Positions 33,781 through 46,733 of a stretch of DNA of 64,000 nt are shown piece after piece. This DNA is from Isoetes taiwanensis. Lineage: Eukaryota; Streptophyta; Lycopodiopsida; Isoetales; Isoetaceae. The position numbers were made by a program, and so were the translations under genes. Location of the stretch: contig JAJEKV010000002.1 in the NCBI GenBank assembly GCA_021234155.1, positions 7,395,046 through 7,459,045 on the forward strand, written 5' to 3'. Numbering within the stretch: position 1 is the stretch's first letter; each line of letters opens with the position of its first letter. The notes below the pieces were generated by a model. It was not told the DNA's origin and did not search any database. It saw only the letters and a program-made list of their open reading frames with translations.

Positions 33781-36196
33781 CTTGCCTGTCCACCCCGCTG
33801 AGATGCATTCACGCCACATTCGGATCCGGCACTGCGAGCCACCACACAAGATCTGGCACCATCCGAAGGACACAAAGCGGTACCTTGCCAAGCATCGGGG
33901 GAGATGTTCTACCTCGGCTGGACACTCATCCTCGAACCTTTGGGCGCGAGAATGCTTTGAAGGCCAGCCAGCCCTGGCTGGGGACATCACACCCGGGCGG
34001 TGGGAGCAGTACTGCAGCAGCTCTATGACCCGCTTGAGGGACGCGTGACGCCCATACCCCCGCAGTGATGGCCCCCATTGGTTCGTGGGACGAGGATGTT
34101 GAGGGAGGGCCCGCAACGCTAGCTAATGGGAAGGCAAAACACCTCGATGGTATGCGTCGAAGTTACTCGCGGTGGGCGAGGGCTTGTGCCTGGCCCTCAC
34201 TACCTCGTTTCGAAAGCATTGCGGGGAGGGTTCCCCACAATGGACCAAGCGGGGTTGTTCCCATTCACAAAGGCGGGCGACCACACCGGCCCGCCAATTA
34301 CCGGACGTATCATGGCCGCTTCAAAGATTTGCCAAACCTGGTTGGCCGGCATTCGAAAGCGGCCAGTTGACCGCCGGCGAGGCGGTGATATCGCGAGCCC
34401 TCACACGTGCGGGCTTTCGACCCGCCACTCAACGATTGACCATATCTTTTACGCCAGCGGCATCGATTGAAGACGCAAAATCATCGGGTTTGACTTGTAT
34501 TGCTGCTTTGTGGACTTCATAAAGGCTTTTTGATACAGGTCCCGGAAAAGCCGTAGGCTAGGCTGCGCCAATCAGGGCTCCCTTCACATGCGCGAATGCC
34601 ATATACAGGTTGTATGAGAGTTGTTTTGGCGGGGATGCGACCCGGCCGGGCCAAGCATTCACCAAGAGGTATCGTGGTCCGGGAGGTTGCCCCCTCTCGC
34701 CAACACTTTTGGCCTCTACATTGTCGGGTTAGAGCCACGCTTATCGAGCATGGGGGGGATGGCATACGCCTTTTGCACGGTCATCCGCCGGCTCATCTAT
34801 GGGACGATGTTGGCTTGGCTGCCCACACCCTATTGCTATCTCCACGGATGCCCTAGACACATTTTGTCGGGCTACGAGGACACGCTGGCGTCAATCCGCC
34901 AAGACGGGGTGGTTCTCATATCCTCTTCACGTCACCCCATGCCTCCGCACTCACATATCGGGGGATACGTGGGCGTCAGCCCACCTACAAGTACCTGGGG
35001 TGGAGTTCCCCTCCGCTCGGGTTGGAGGCATCTATCCTAAAGCTATATGGTGACGGTGGTGGAAGGCTTTATTATGCTGACAAGCACGGTCCAAAAGTGA
35101 GCTATATGATTGGGGCCATCAGTCACATCCATTCCGCACCGGTCGAGCCTGTCATACATGCGAGGTCGGGGTTTGGGAAAACGGCGTCTTTGGCTTACAC
35201 GGAATGACTTGGAGCAAAGTCACGGCATTTTTGGCACGGGCGCAGGGTGAAACCTTAGTCCCCCATCGATTACGCTGCGAGGCCCGGATTCTTGCGCTTC
35301 GGCGACCCTTGATAGACACATCGTCTATTTTTGAAAGTGGTTACTATGGGTGATGCGGCTCCCGCGTGGCTTTTTACTTCGTGGCCATGAGTCCTTGGCG
35401 GCTTAGGGCTGTTGGAGGGTAAGAGAGATCAATTGGTTACGCCGGATGGAGCGTCGCGGGGAACACGAATCGTCTGGCGCGATGCGTAGACATCGCGGGA
35501 ATTACCCTAGATGCTTGTTTCCTTTGGCAAGCTACGGGACCCCATTGCTCTAGAAGCGGAGGTCAAAATGGCCCATTACAAGGGAGCACATCAACCCCGT
35601 GTTTGGCAGGGGCCCTGGCCCATCTGCGTTCCGGCTGCCCTTTGAAAAAGCGGACTCATTGCCTCCATTAGCATACGGTGCCCACCATCTTCGCATCGAG
35701 ACGAAAGGGTGGATTGGGGAGCCAGCGCCGGGGCTGTCAGTCTTTGCCATCAAGCGGGTGCCATTGAGGATGAGTCTCACACTTTCGAGTTGCCAGTGTT
35801 CGGTCCGGTCCGGGCGGAATCACGCTCCCTTAATGCGGCGGACGTGCCCTTGCATTTGGCGATGAACACACCCCGTCGATGCGTGCCCAGGGTCATACAT
35901 CCGAGGTGCTTTGGACTGCGAGGTCACATTTGCCCCCCTTTGTTGTCCGTGACTAGGCACTCGGGGGTGGTGCATGGCTTGTATATATTGGGATGTTTAC
36001 GCATTTTTATATGATTAGCGGTTTGTCAGTGATTGATTGCCACAGTTTTCCCTCGAAAACCCTTCCCGTGGGGGGGTTTTAATCCGCAAGAATGTCTTCA
36101 ACTTTTTAATATTGGGTCCCATAGGCCGATTGGTCTCCGTGGGACGATAAAAGTACCTTCCTTCCTTCCTTCCTTCCTTCCTTCCTTCCTTCCTTC
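33781..36196 (+). mobile_element. LINE family C, RT to 3' end with (TTCC)n tail
   Basis: Motifs in order through shifting frames: AGDITPGRWEQY (33,980); LANGKAKHLDG; GVVPIHKGGRPHRPANYRT (RT block); GFRPATQRLTISF; CCFVDF-like; LANTFGLYIVGLE (usual CPLSPTLFGLYID); GGDGIRLLHGHP; a damaged YADD region; PTSTWGGV at the KYLGVEF site; AIEDESHTF with VFGPVRAES and LHLAMNTP near 35,770-35,880. A 3' UTR with GGTTTTAATCC and CCATAGGCCGATTGGTCTCC ends in ACGATAAAA and about ten TTCC units (36,150-36,196). It is a decayed non-LTR element whose tail is a microsatellite rather than poly-A. Confidence 0.85.
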
Positions 36197-36764
36197 CCTT
36201 TGAAAAAGAAAGTAGCGTCTGTTCTTATCCTTCACCGGCATAATCCATGGCGCTCCAGTTACTCGCTCCAACAGCACGCACTCCACCCGATTAGATAGGC
36301 ATGCCCCCATGATCTCTCCACCCAATCTCGAAGCACTGCCCAATCCTTCCTCCTTCTATCTATAAACCATGCACTCAGAAATCCAGATCCCAGCAAGCAG
36401 CTCCATCCAATTCCCTCCCGGCAAGCAGCTCGAACTTCTCCAAAAAATACCACGCAGATACGATTTCGCATACATACTGCCCCAAAATCTAGGCCAAACC
36501 ATCGGTGAGATACCCTCCCCAAATACCAAACAAAATAATTAGAACATTATGACATGCGAAATACGGGTGTTAATTCTGGAAGTATAGCAATCTAGGTTTA
36601 ATGTGAGTTGTAGTGAAGACATTGTATACGTATGTGCCAAGTAAGCGCCACATGGTCAGAACTTACTGGTGCTGTGGTGGGTTTTCGAAAGGTCTCTATC
36701 CTATATTTCTGTGGAACCCGATTTTACATTGGGTTTTCCCAATTCCCTGCTGCCCCGAATTGGA
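36197..36764. other. Upstream region of the CysRS gene
   Basis: No coding feature. TCTATAAACC at about 36,357-36,366 could be a TATA element, but its distance to the first ATG (about 400 bp) leaves the transcription start undefined. An upstream exon is possible, because the frame is open back to about 36,669 without an ATG. Confidence 0.4.
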
Positions 36765-39700
36765 ATGGGCACCTACGTATCTGGCGTTACCATCGGAAGA
36801 AGATCAAATTGTACATTGGTAGCTGAGCAGATTAGAAGATTGGGTCAGCAGCATTCAAACTGGTTACATTGTTTCCTTTTCCCTAGAGCTTCTGGACTCA
36901 ATGTCCGTTTGAATAAAAGGATGATAAATTCCTCGACCTGCAGTTTGCCAGTGAATGAGAAACACAGTCCTATGCCTGTTGTAAGAAGGCAGAAGTTTGA
37001 ATTACATTATTTGGCGACCAAACATTGTGCATTCTGCTTTCACAGTAATGCTTTGATAAGCAGGTCTTTGAATAACATTCATAGAGAAACAGATTCAGGT
37101 ATCGCATCCATGGACAACCTGAAACAAGATGAAATGCAGACTGTTCTGATTTATAATACCATGAGCAAACAAAAAGAGGTTTTCAAACCCAAAATCCCTG
37201 GAAAAGTCAGCATGTATGTTTGTGGAGTAACAGCATATGACTACAGCCACATAGGCCATGCTCGAGTTTATGTTGCCTTCGATGTTATCTTCAGGTATTT
37301 TCCTGGACTACCTTTGGTTTACTAAACTTGAGGACTGCATATTTATCGAATGGGTGGGGTAAAAAAAAACACAAGAGTGCATTATTGTACAGGAGTTTAT
37401 TTTAGTGCCGTATGATTGTGGCAGATTTCTTCGATCTTTGGGATACGATGTCACATATGTTCGCAATTTCACTGATGTAGACGACAAGGTAGGGTTTTTA
37501 GATGGGATAATTGTATTACTCTACCATTGCTATTCACGAAAATGTAATGCTGTGCCTTGTCAGGCATAAGAGCTATTATTTACACGAAAAAGAAGTTTAT
37601 CCATTTACAAAAAGAAGTCTTCCATTTACAAGAAGAGGTCTGTAATTACTCCATGTTGTGTTCTGTTGCTGGCAAAGGCTGTCAATTGCACTATATGCGA
37701 TTATTTAGTTTTCTCATAATAATAACAGCTTCCCCCTTTCCAGGTGAAGAGTTTGTTGTAATAAAGCCACACCTCAGTTGGAATCTTTCTCATCCCATAT
37801 TCAATAAGATAAATCAATATGTGGTTTGTAAAAGCGAGCTATCTACTGCTACAGAAAATAATTTTCATTTTCTTCCTTGATAGTGGCATACATGCATGTT
37901 AATTTTTGCTGCATGCCATTATTCTTCTTGTTCCTGCCCAATCCACCTGACGTCTGATTGAAGGCAATGAGACCCGATCGTGCGTTACAAAGCCAGCATG
38001 CTTAGCACCTTCTTTCTAGTAAGCGTGCTTGGCTTGAGCAATCAATGGGGTTAGATGAACAAGTTGTGGCATGCTTAACGTCCAGAGTAAATGATGTTCT
38101 GTAATAATTGGAGGGGGAACTTATGATGCACAATGGCTGCAAAATGTTGTACAAACTAGTACTTTTTAAAAATTTACTTGAAATTGTTTTTTGATTCTTT
38201 TGCAGATCATAAAGAGAGCAACAGATATTAACATGGACCCAATTGAGCTAAGTGATAAGTATTGCAGAGAGTTCAATGTCGATATGGACTCGTTGCACTG
38301 CCTTCCCCCTTCTGCAGAGCCCCGTGTCTCTGGCTATATTGAAGAGATTATTAAAATGATCACACAGGTAAGAATTATACACATATACATATCTTTTTAT
38401 GTTACTCATAATGGATGGAAACTTATGTGTGCTCTGCATATATGCCTGTAATAAGCCTGCTCATGTATTGAGATCCTTAAATGTATTGCCAGGATCTGGC
38501 ATGCTGTTATTATTGGAATTTAAAAAGTGAGTGAAATGTGCGGTTATAAAAGCGTTCCTTAATTGATAGGCTGGTTATCTCGTAGATTTTGGAAAATGGC
38601 TATGGATATGCTCTGGAGGATGGTGATGTCTATTTTTCAGTGGAAAAATACCCGAGATATGGGGTCTTGTCTGGACGGAAAATGGACGAAAATCGAGCAG
38701 GTGAACGTGTGGCTATTGATGGGCGCAAACAGAACCCTGCTGATTTTGCACTTTGGAAGGTTAGATTTCTATGCTTTTTCTGCTGATGGGAAACCTCAAT
38801 GCTTTTGATATTGTAGCCTTTCATGACATGTGTATCTAGCAAGGCTTTGGTAAAATTGGTTCTGAAAGAATTTAATGGCTCATTATGTTACCTTTGGCTA
38901 TGCAGAGTTCGAAGCCTGGTGAGCCCTCGTGGCAAAGTCCGTGGGGTCCAGGCCGTCCAGGTTGGCATATTGAATGTAGCGCAATGAGTGCGGCACTTCT
39001 GGGTCATTCTTTTGATATACATGGTGGTGGAATGGATCTCATTTTCCCTCACCATGAAAACGAGATTGCACAGAGTGGGGCAGCTTGCAGTGAGAGCAAC
39101 ATAACTTATTGGATGCACAATGGTTTTGTTACTGTAGACAAAGAGAAGATGTCAAAGTCACTTGGTAACTTCTTTACTATACGTGAGGTGGATATCGACA
39201 TTCTTTAAGAAGCCTTTACTTAATGACACCATTAACTAACAATCTGTTGTTTGGTATGCAAAAGGTTTTGGATCTGTACCACCCATTGGCATTGAGGTGG
39301 TTTCTTCTTGGTACGCATTATCGATCTCCAATCAACTATTCAAAATCTCAACTGGAGAATGCATCGGACCGCATTTTCTACTTATATCAAGTAACACTTA
39401 ATAGAATCTTTCAATCTGTTAATTTGTTAATGTTTTCCAATCTCTAAATTTCAGCCACTTGCTTTGTCTTTAATAGACATTGGAAGATTGTGAGACATGT
39501 TTAGCCCAGACAAATAAGAGTGAAGATCCAGCACCGGCAGCCATTCTTGAATGCTTAAAAAATCTTAAATTCGGGTTTTCTTCAGCCATGGCAGATGATT
39601 TAAGCACTCCTATTGTTATGGCAGGGCTTTCTGAACCCTTAAAGATATTGAACGAGTTGTTGCATTCGCGTAAGGTTAGAAATATATGCCACCTGCTGCA

Positions 39701-40148
39701 TTGCTTTCCAAATTTCTTATTAGTATATAAGAGATGATGAACATGTAGGCTCGCAAGGACAAGTCAAGATTCACATCGATTAAAATTTTGCACGAAGAAG
39801 TCAAAGAAGTATTAAGTGTACTTGGTCTCAATGTGACAAACTATTCTGAGGTAGGTGCATTCGCACGTCGATAATAACATTTTTTCCACTTTGTTCCTGT
39901 CTCACTTTGAACTTTTCCATTTGTACATTCCGTAGATACTGGAGGAGATTAAAGCAAAGGCGCTAAAAAGAGCGGGTTTATCACAAGATGAATTGTTGAA
40001 GTACATCTCTGAAAGAGCTGCTGCCAGAGCTTCAAAGAACTATTCCCGATCCGACGAAATCAGGGACCAGTTAGCTGCATTGGGCATATCTCTCATGGAC
40101 GGAGGCGATGGAACCATGTGGCGTCCTGTAGCTATCTCCTCTTTGTAA
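36765..40148 (+). CDS. Cysteinyl-tRNA synthetase, probably organellar
   Basis: It charges tRNA-Cys with cysteine. Exons: 36,765-37,294; 37,425-37,488; 38,206-38,367; 38,586-38,759; 38,906-39,187; 39,265-39,390; 39,477-39,674; 39,749-39,850; 39,936-40,148. All introns are GT-AG and phases agree, giving 616 residues. Class Ia motifs: [10 protein letters not shown] with HIGH at 162-165, [10 protein letters not shown] with KMSKS at 391-395. Zinc ligand positions: Cys153 (MYVCGVT), Cys334 ([10 protein letters not shown]), and His/Glu in [11 protein letters not shown] (359-363). HGGGMDLIF and the C-terminal GTMWRP are also present. The first about 120 residues precede the bacterial-type start and are Arg/Ser/Asn-rich with few acids, as in mitochondrial/plastid transit peptides. 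The start is the first in-frame ATG; no upstream exon is excluded. No disabling change is seen. Confidence 0.96.
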
Positions 40149-42370
40149 TTGCACCTATGGAATTTCTAATCATGCAACAATTCGTCTCAGAAAAGGAACT
40201 CATATACTGGGCTGTCTTAATGCAATAGCTCCAAAAGCGAAGGATCAAGACTGGGCAAAAGGAGTAAAACATTACTTGTGTAACATCGTCATGGATCTGA
40301 AGAGGTCTTATGGTTAGGCTTAGGTCTGCCATAGTTTCTACCTCTAATTGAACTAATTATCATAATGCTAAAATGAATTCCTCTGGTGAATGTATCAGTT
40401 GCATGACCTGGGTACTCACATGAAGTTGATGGGTACATGTTTTTAAAATCTGATTGTGGCCTAACCTCGAATTAGGCTGGTCTTGGCTACATGGTCCATA
40501 ACCAAGGCAGTGGCTTGTTACGAGGGATAAACTGCCCCCAAGGATGGTGCTGGACGTGATTTATTGAATTGTTAAGTATTTAAAGAGCTTTCTTAGCGCG
40601 ACTCCATAAATATCAAAAGCTGAGGCATGCCTGCATATGTGAAATTGAACCAATACTGTGTAATTGATGTACGAGCCAAAACACAAGTGGGAACATCTGT
40701 TAGATAATAATCTTGGCTCAATTCTTCCAGCTCATGTTGATGAGATGAAGGGTGATGTCGAATGAGTTCTCGGCGGAAGATAAAACCTCCTTTCATAACA
40801 TCTACATGTTTAGACCACATAACTATGATGGAATCTTATCATCTGATAGCTTTGGCTGTCCTAAGAAAGAAGCAAAATGCACTAAAATGATCCTGCTGAA
40901 CCTCCAGGTTATCATACATGCAATTATGCTCCAATGGCAAGGGCTTTACATCATAACGATCCATATTGTCATGGGCAGGCAGCAGCTGATCCTGTTCTAG
41001 CAAAAGCAATGCGTGGCATGTTCGTAATGCAAGGCACTTGCTACCTAGGTCACATAGGGCACAATATTAATGGGTGGTAAGGGCGAATATGGAACCAATT
41101 TTATTCCAAAAGGGACAATATTAACCATGGACTCTACGAGTCTTTATTTCAAAATTCAGGGCACTCAGCTCTAGGTCATAGTTTTATATAAATTATACCA
41201 TAATGGAGATGATGTCTTTTCTAACTATTTCTTGCATTAATGTTTAGATAAAGTGTGGTGGCAGTGGGATGGATTTCGCTTGATAAAATTAGGGAAATTA
41301 TTTCAGAGATTCCACATGATAGATTGCAAGTCTATAATATCTCCATTTGTGCTAGGTGTCAAGTTGGCTTCTGAGGTTATTTATGTCATGCCATGCAGGC
41401 AGTCTATTCTACTCTAGAAGTCCTGAAGTTAAAACTATAAGGGTGCTAATTTTGCAGATAATGGTCCCAACCAAAGGAAGTCTACAACAGTGTACATATC
41501 CTTGTATTGACTCAGGTGTAAAAATTTCTTTTAGGCGTAGAGTTTGTTACTCACTGCATGACATTAACAAAAGCAATCCACTGTTGGTTTTAATATAGGG
41601 AAAATTTCAAAAATGCCCCTCTATTTTGTGTTATTTGTGAAAATGCCCTTATATTTTGAGATATTGTCAAAATGCCCCTTATATGGCTACGAAACTACTA
41701 GAGATAAGAAGAATGGCCGGAATGAGTTTCGAGGAATGAATGGCTTTGGCATAGGGTGAGACCACTAGGAGAAGATGACCCTGGAGTGATAAATTGGAGC
41801 TGATAATTTGGGCTTCTGATCAGATGGAAACGATGAAGATCCGATTATGGAGCTTGCAAAGTTTCCGGTTTTAAGCAGGGCTAGAAGCAAGAGGCCGAGA
41901 AAACTCACAAGATCTTGAGCCCACTGCAATTTTTCTTGCTGTCAAATTCTTCCTTTCTTGTACAAATCACTAGCAAAATCCATTTATAATAGTGCTTTGA
42001 ACTTTCGATTGATTGCCGGATATATGAAACCTAGAAGCAACTCGCATGATGCCACGATTACCTTCGGAAAAACAATGAAGGAAAGCTCTGTGGGCAAATG
42101 CTGGAGGAAGGCTCTGCAGCCGTGGGCATATCTTTGTCTAGTTCTGGATCACTTTGCTCTTATTTTAAAGCATAAACTGCAAATTCGCAGGGCAGAATTA
42201 AAGGTTCGACATTGCATCAGTGCACATCAATATTAACCAATTTTTGTGAAAATCTCAGATTCAGAGCCAGCGCTGCAGTGATTGTCTGAAAGCTACAGAT
42301 CGAGGGGCATTCTAGATCTCCAATAATGTTATAGTGAAATTCAGCCGGCAGATAGGTTCAAAACACCCAA
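40149..42370. other. Gene-poor spacer
   Basis: The 3' flank of the CysRS gene. At 41,603-41,685 the motif AAAATGCCC-CTATATTTTG repeats about three times; a similar cluster lies at 43,187-43,270. No gene is recognised. Confidence 0.55.
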
Positions 42371-42836
42371 GTCAAGGTTTTAGGAACATGAAGGCCTACA
42401 CAATTTGCTTATCTTCATGACATAGTAGTCCAGTTTCAGGAGTATGTCAATATATAATATTATACGAATGTAAATCTGTAATACTGTATTATTAGATGAG
42501 TGGACTAGATTATGCCAAGATTATGCCACCTTATCAAGTTTTCATGACTTATTCTAAAAGTACTTTTATGCCAGTAGTAAGATAATTACTGTTCCTGAAG
42601 GAGGTCAAAGTTTTAGGAACATGAAGGCATACACAATTTGTTTATCTTCCTGATATGGTAGTCCAGTTTCAGGAGTATGTCAGTATATAATACTACATGT
42701 ATGTGAAACTGTAATGCTGTATTATTAGATGAGTGGACCAGATTATGCCACCTTATCAAGTTTTTATGGCTTATTCTAAAAGGACTTTCATGTTAGTAAT
42801 AAGATAATTAATGTTCCTAAAGGAAAGATTTTGGCA
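42371..42836 (+). repeat. 233-bp tandem duplication
   Basis: Both units start GTCAA-GTTTTAGGAACATG and contain AGTCCAGTTTCAGGAGTATG and TATTATTAGATGAGTGGAC. They differ at scattered positions and by a 13-bp internal duplication in unit 1. Confidence 0.92.
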
Positions 42837-44587
42837 TTTGATCAATTTTCTTTCTTCTTCTTTGCTTGTCATTTATATTGTTATAACATGATCATCACAT
42901 TGCAAATAAATATAATTCATTAGGAACGCAGGATCAACCAGTTCACCGCCATCTATCGAAAAAAGAGCTTGTGGTTATTTGGGCAGAAAGGGTAGTACTA
43001 AGAAATGTTACAATGTTTTTCAAATACCAAATTCCTCTTTGTGCCAAGTTCACTGTTGTATATTGAGTGGTCTCTTTTGGATTCACCTGCTGATCACGGT
43101 TTCTATTGATGCTTCGTGGCAAAGAGACTGCTATTGTTGAGATCTTGCATAGCGAGGAGAACTTAATCTTAATAAAATCTTGAAAAAATTCTAAAAATGC
43201 CCCTCTTTTTTCGAAATTGTTGTAATGCCCTTGTACTTTTGAAATATGCTAGAATGCCCTTATATTATAGATATGACAGAACTGTATTTCACAACTGTAT
43301 TACAGATTTTGACTCTGAAAAACGACTTCCATCTTCGCAATTGGCACAACAAAACTTTGGAACCCGTTTTGCTTGGAGATGATTAGGGCAGCTCGATTGG
43401 GGTTTTTGTTCTGGGGTCCGTAACCGTCATATGTCCTCATAGATGTTGTCTAATGTCGATGGTTTTATTGGCGCCCGATTTGGGTTAGACTCCAATAGAA
43501 ATCCTCAACTTTCCTTGGAAATCTCTTCAATTTTCCTCATATGACTTGAGGAGGTTTCCACTTTAGAAAATAGAAGAGGCTTCCGTGGAAACCTCCCAAA
43601 TTTTCTAGATATGGCCTGTGGAGGTTTACAATTAAGAAAATAGGGAAGGTTTCCACGGAAAATTGGGGAAAATAACAAATATACATGGTTATAAAGTGAG
43701 TATTTTAGCTTTGATATGTTTCGATAATGCACAAAAAGAAAAGTGGATGTACAGAGGGACATATATCATTTTAGATAGCTTAAAAGCATGCCCTAAAAGC
43801 ATTCGTGCTTGCCCTAAAATGTCTGCGACATATTTTCTGAAAGGTTCTGTAGCTTGTGGTTGGTTTTATTTGCCATGCATCTGCGCCAGTATTTGATCCT
43901 TCAAAGTGTTTATTGCAGATGCGGGATCTTCAAACCTTTATGATTTTAGCATTTGACAGCCTTGTGATAATCACAGATCTATTTTCTTGCAACTAAATAT
44001 GGCTATAACAGTAGAAGATCTTCCACGCAACCGAAGATGGCCATAAATATAGCTGAATATGGAAGAAACAGGTGGATTGAATTTTCTACTAGGCTTTGGC
44101 CTGATTTGAAACAATGTTGCTCTAAATACTAATCTAGGGCTAGCAGCCTTGGTACAAATTGGTTTATGGAGCTTTGCGATGCTGCTTGACATAGGAGCGA
44201 ACATATTCACGTTTCGATTATTAAAATAATGCTTCGTACATTTCTACTACATGAGATTACTTGCCTAAAAGCAAAAGAAAAAATGATATATATGCTTCTT
44301 TAGCATTCAAATATATAGCACAATAACATGGGGTTTCCTTTGTGTTTTTTGTACGCTTTTCAATATGGTTTTGCTATGATTTGATTGATGTATTCGTTTG
44401 ATCGTACTAAATAGTATTTCTAGAGTGCATCTTTTTTTGGCTGTCGATTTCCATAAAAAAAGAGAGAGATTGTGGTTATATGTGAATATTAGATAAAGGC
44501 TAAAAAAAAAGAGATTGTGTAGTTGTATATGAATATTAGATAAAGGCTTAGCTGATTTGGTGATGGCGCAGCTCAGTGGGGCTAGGG
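42837..44587. other. Gene-poor spacer with short repeats
   Basis: GAGGTTTCCAC/GAGGTTTACAA motifs with TGGAAACCTCC form imperfect inverted and direct repeats at 43,520-43,665. Two related segments, AGAGATTGTGGTTATATG and AGAGATTGTGTAGTTG, occur near 44,465 and 44,511. No gene is seen. Confidence 0.5.
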
Positions 44588-44945
44588 TTTTGGCGCTGCT
44601 TCAATCTCAGACATCTCCCTTCCCAGGTATCCGTTTCGAGCGATTTTTGGTGCTTTGGAAAGCTCTTGTAGTAAACTTCCCAATGATATATGGTATCAAG
44701 TAATTTTCTCTCTACTTCAGTCCCGAAATTGGGATCATCTATTTTGGCCTCCATGGTTACCTTCAGTTTTGGCGTTGCTTCAATCTCAGATATCTCCCAC
44801 GTTGGGTGTCTGTTTTGAGCAATTTTTGGTGCATTGGAAAGCCCTTGCAGTAAGCTTTCCAAGGTATATGGCATTAGGTAGTTTTCTTTGTAATTCACTC
44901 TCGTAATTGGGATCATGCATTTCGACCTCCATGGTTGCCACCGTC
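44588..44945 (+). repeat. 179-bp tandem duplication
   Basis: Both units begin TTTTGGCG-TGCTTCAATCTCAGA and end TTGGGATCAT then CCTCCATGGTT. They cause mirrored open frames on both strands, which I do not call as genes. Confidence 0.92.
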
Positions 44946-45487
44946 GATATGCAATCTTGAAATCTTTGTGTACATCTCAGTGCTTTGTAGTTTCTAACCA
45001 AGAATGAAGGATTATGAAATATGTGCAGGTCCACGGCATGATATCTGAAGCAACCTTCAATTCTCACCTCTTTATTATAATCTCTACAGATTCTGCAAGT
45101 CCATCTAAGATGCTTGTCCCATTCAAATGTCTCAGAGTGATCAGGTTTGGCATGTGCAGTGCGGAATAAAGCTTGTTGGTTTAAAACTATTCGTTTGCTT
45201 TGTTAAAATTTTAAAATTTATTTGATGGAAATCAATGGCTGGCTTCTGCATGACACATGGTACTCTTTCCCATCCTTGCAGTTTGCAAGGGCTTAGTATA
45301 CAAAGGAGATTTTTGCAATGGGAAGCTTAATTGGTCAATGATGTCTCTTGTATCAAGCTTGTAAACTATGGTGGTTTTTAATGTCAACAGTTCTCTTAAA
45401 TGTTATATTTTGACATTGATATTCAAATGTTATATTTTTGAATTTGGAAACCACTTGTGGACCTATTATAATTTAACCCTTAAAAAT

Positions 45488-46003
45488 ACAGGCCGTGTAA
45501 AACTTCAATGTCAAATGCAAAACTATTTCTTATTGCTCGGATTTTTAGCACATTGCCTCAAACCTTATGGTATTTTACAAACCTTGTTATACAATATATC
45601 AAAATTTGTACAAGAATACCCCACAAATGAGGTTCGTTATCTACGGTCTAGATCAAGGAATATTGAGTAAATATGCCCACCCAACAGCTCTCGATGCCCG
45701 GAGTCACCCTTCGTGTGAATATGCACCCAAACCACATGGGTTTTAGGGGGGATTTAATTTTAAAGTGTTGGATGTAATGGTTTATATTAATTGAAAAAAA
45801 AATTGGCCTCTTCGGGGCCTAGAAAAAGGTGGTGTACAAATTAGGGAAAGAGTATATATATTTATACAAAAATAGCCATGAAAATACTAGAATAAGCAAA
45901 GAAACAATATAACTTACAAAAAAACAATGAAATGCAAGAAAGATATCCCAAGCAATAAGAAATAGTTTTGCAAGTTTGACATTGAAGTTTTACACGGCCC
46001 GTA
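45488..46003. repeat. Inverted-repeat unit (about 50-bp arms)
   Basis: The arm at 45,488-45,538 (ACAGGCCGTGTAAAACTTCA and on to TTTCTTATTGCT) is the near reverse complement of 45,952-46,003 (AGCAATAAGAAATAGTTTTG and on to ACACGGCCCGT). The roughly 410-bp spacer has no ORF. It could be a MITE-like element or a secondary hairpin. Confidence 0.85.
45600..45785 (+). repeat. Dispersed repeat, inverted partner of 48,270-48,425
   Basis: Blocks CTCGATGCCCGGAGTCACCC, GTGTGAATATGCACCCAAAC and GGGGGGATTTAATTTT recur in reverse complement at 48,270-48,425. The class is unknown. Confidence 0.8.
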
Positions 46004-46498
46004 TTTAAGAAATTTAAGAAATCTTTAGGGACATACGGCTGGGGCTTTGCTCTTTGTCATAGATTTATGTAGTACAGAAGTCGCTTAGTGTGTAGGTGGA
46101 TTTTAGTACAGTCCAGCTAGGTGCATAGTTTGTTCTTTGTCATAGATTTCAAATGTAGTCGGTGTTGTTAAAAAACCCCGTTTTTTAGTGTGTAGGTGGA
46201 TTTTCAAAAATGTAAAAAACCATTACTAATGCCTCGAAGGTGCATAGATTTTTGTTAGCAAAGCAAATTGAGGGACTACATAGAGGTTTGTTTTTTTCAA
46301 ATATGTAGATTCTTAATCCAAAAGGGGTTTTCCATTTTCTTGTTTTAATTTTATTGCGATTCTTTTTTTCACTAAGGTTTTCCTATGATTTAAGTGAATG
46401 TATTCAAATGGATGTAATAATTCTTTTTTACCTATATTCATTTCTCTTCTATCTACCTCTAGAGTAAACCTTTATGTTAGTTGTTATTATTATTAAGA
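46004..46498. other. Gene-poor, T-rich spacer
   Basis: TAGTGTGTAGGTGGATTTT occurs twice (about 46,088 and 46,187). No gene is seen. Confidence 0.5.
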
Positions 46499-46733
46499 GC
46501 CATTGATTTTAGCCTTTGTGTTTTTTTTTTTTTCAATGGTCAACAACCAATGGCTCACAACAAGCCTTTTTTTTTTTTTTCAAGCCAAAAGCCTTTTCAA
46601 ATGCGTGTGGTGTATAATGGGCACATGAAGGGCCATTGATTTTAGCCTTTTTTTTCAATGGTCAACAACCAATGGCTCATAGCAAAAGCCCTCTTTTTGT
46701 GTGTGTGGTGCATAATGGGCACATGAAGGGCTT
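46499..46733 (+). repeat. 133-bp tandem duplication
   Basis: Both units carry GCCATTGATTTTAGCC, CAATGGTCAACAACCAATGG and AATGGGCACATGAAGGGC, with different T-tract lengths. Confidence 0.92.

Noticed and set aside
25975-36620. TTGTAGTG at about 36,608 as the opposite CACTA end
   Set aside because: Lacks the full CCCTTGTAGTG form and any subterminal array beside it.
44548-45067. Minus-strand frames of 122 and 93 codons
   Set aside because: Produced by the 179-bp tandem duplication; no domain and not consistent between units.
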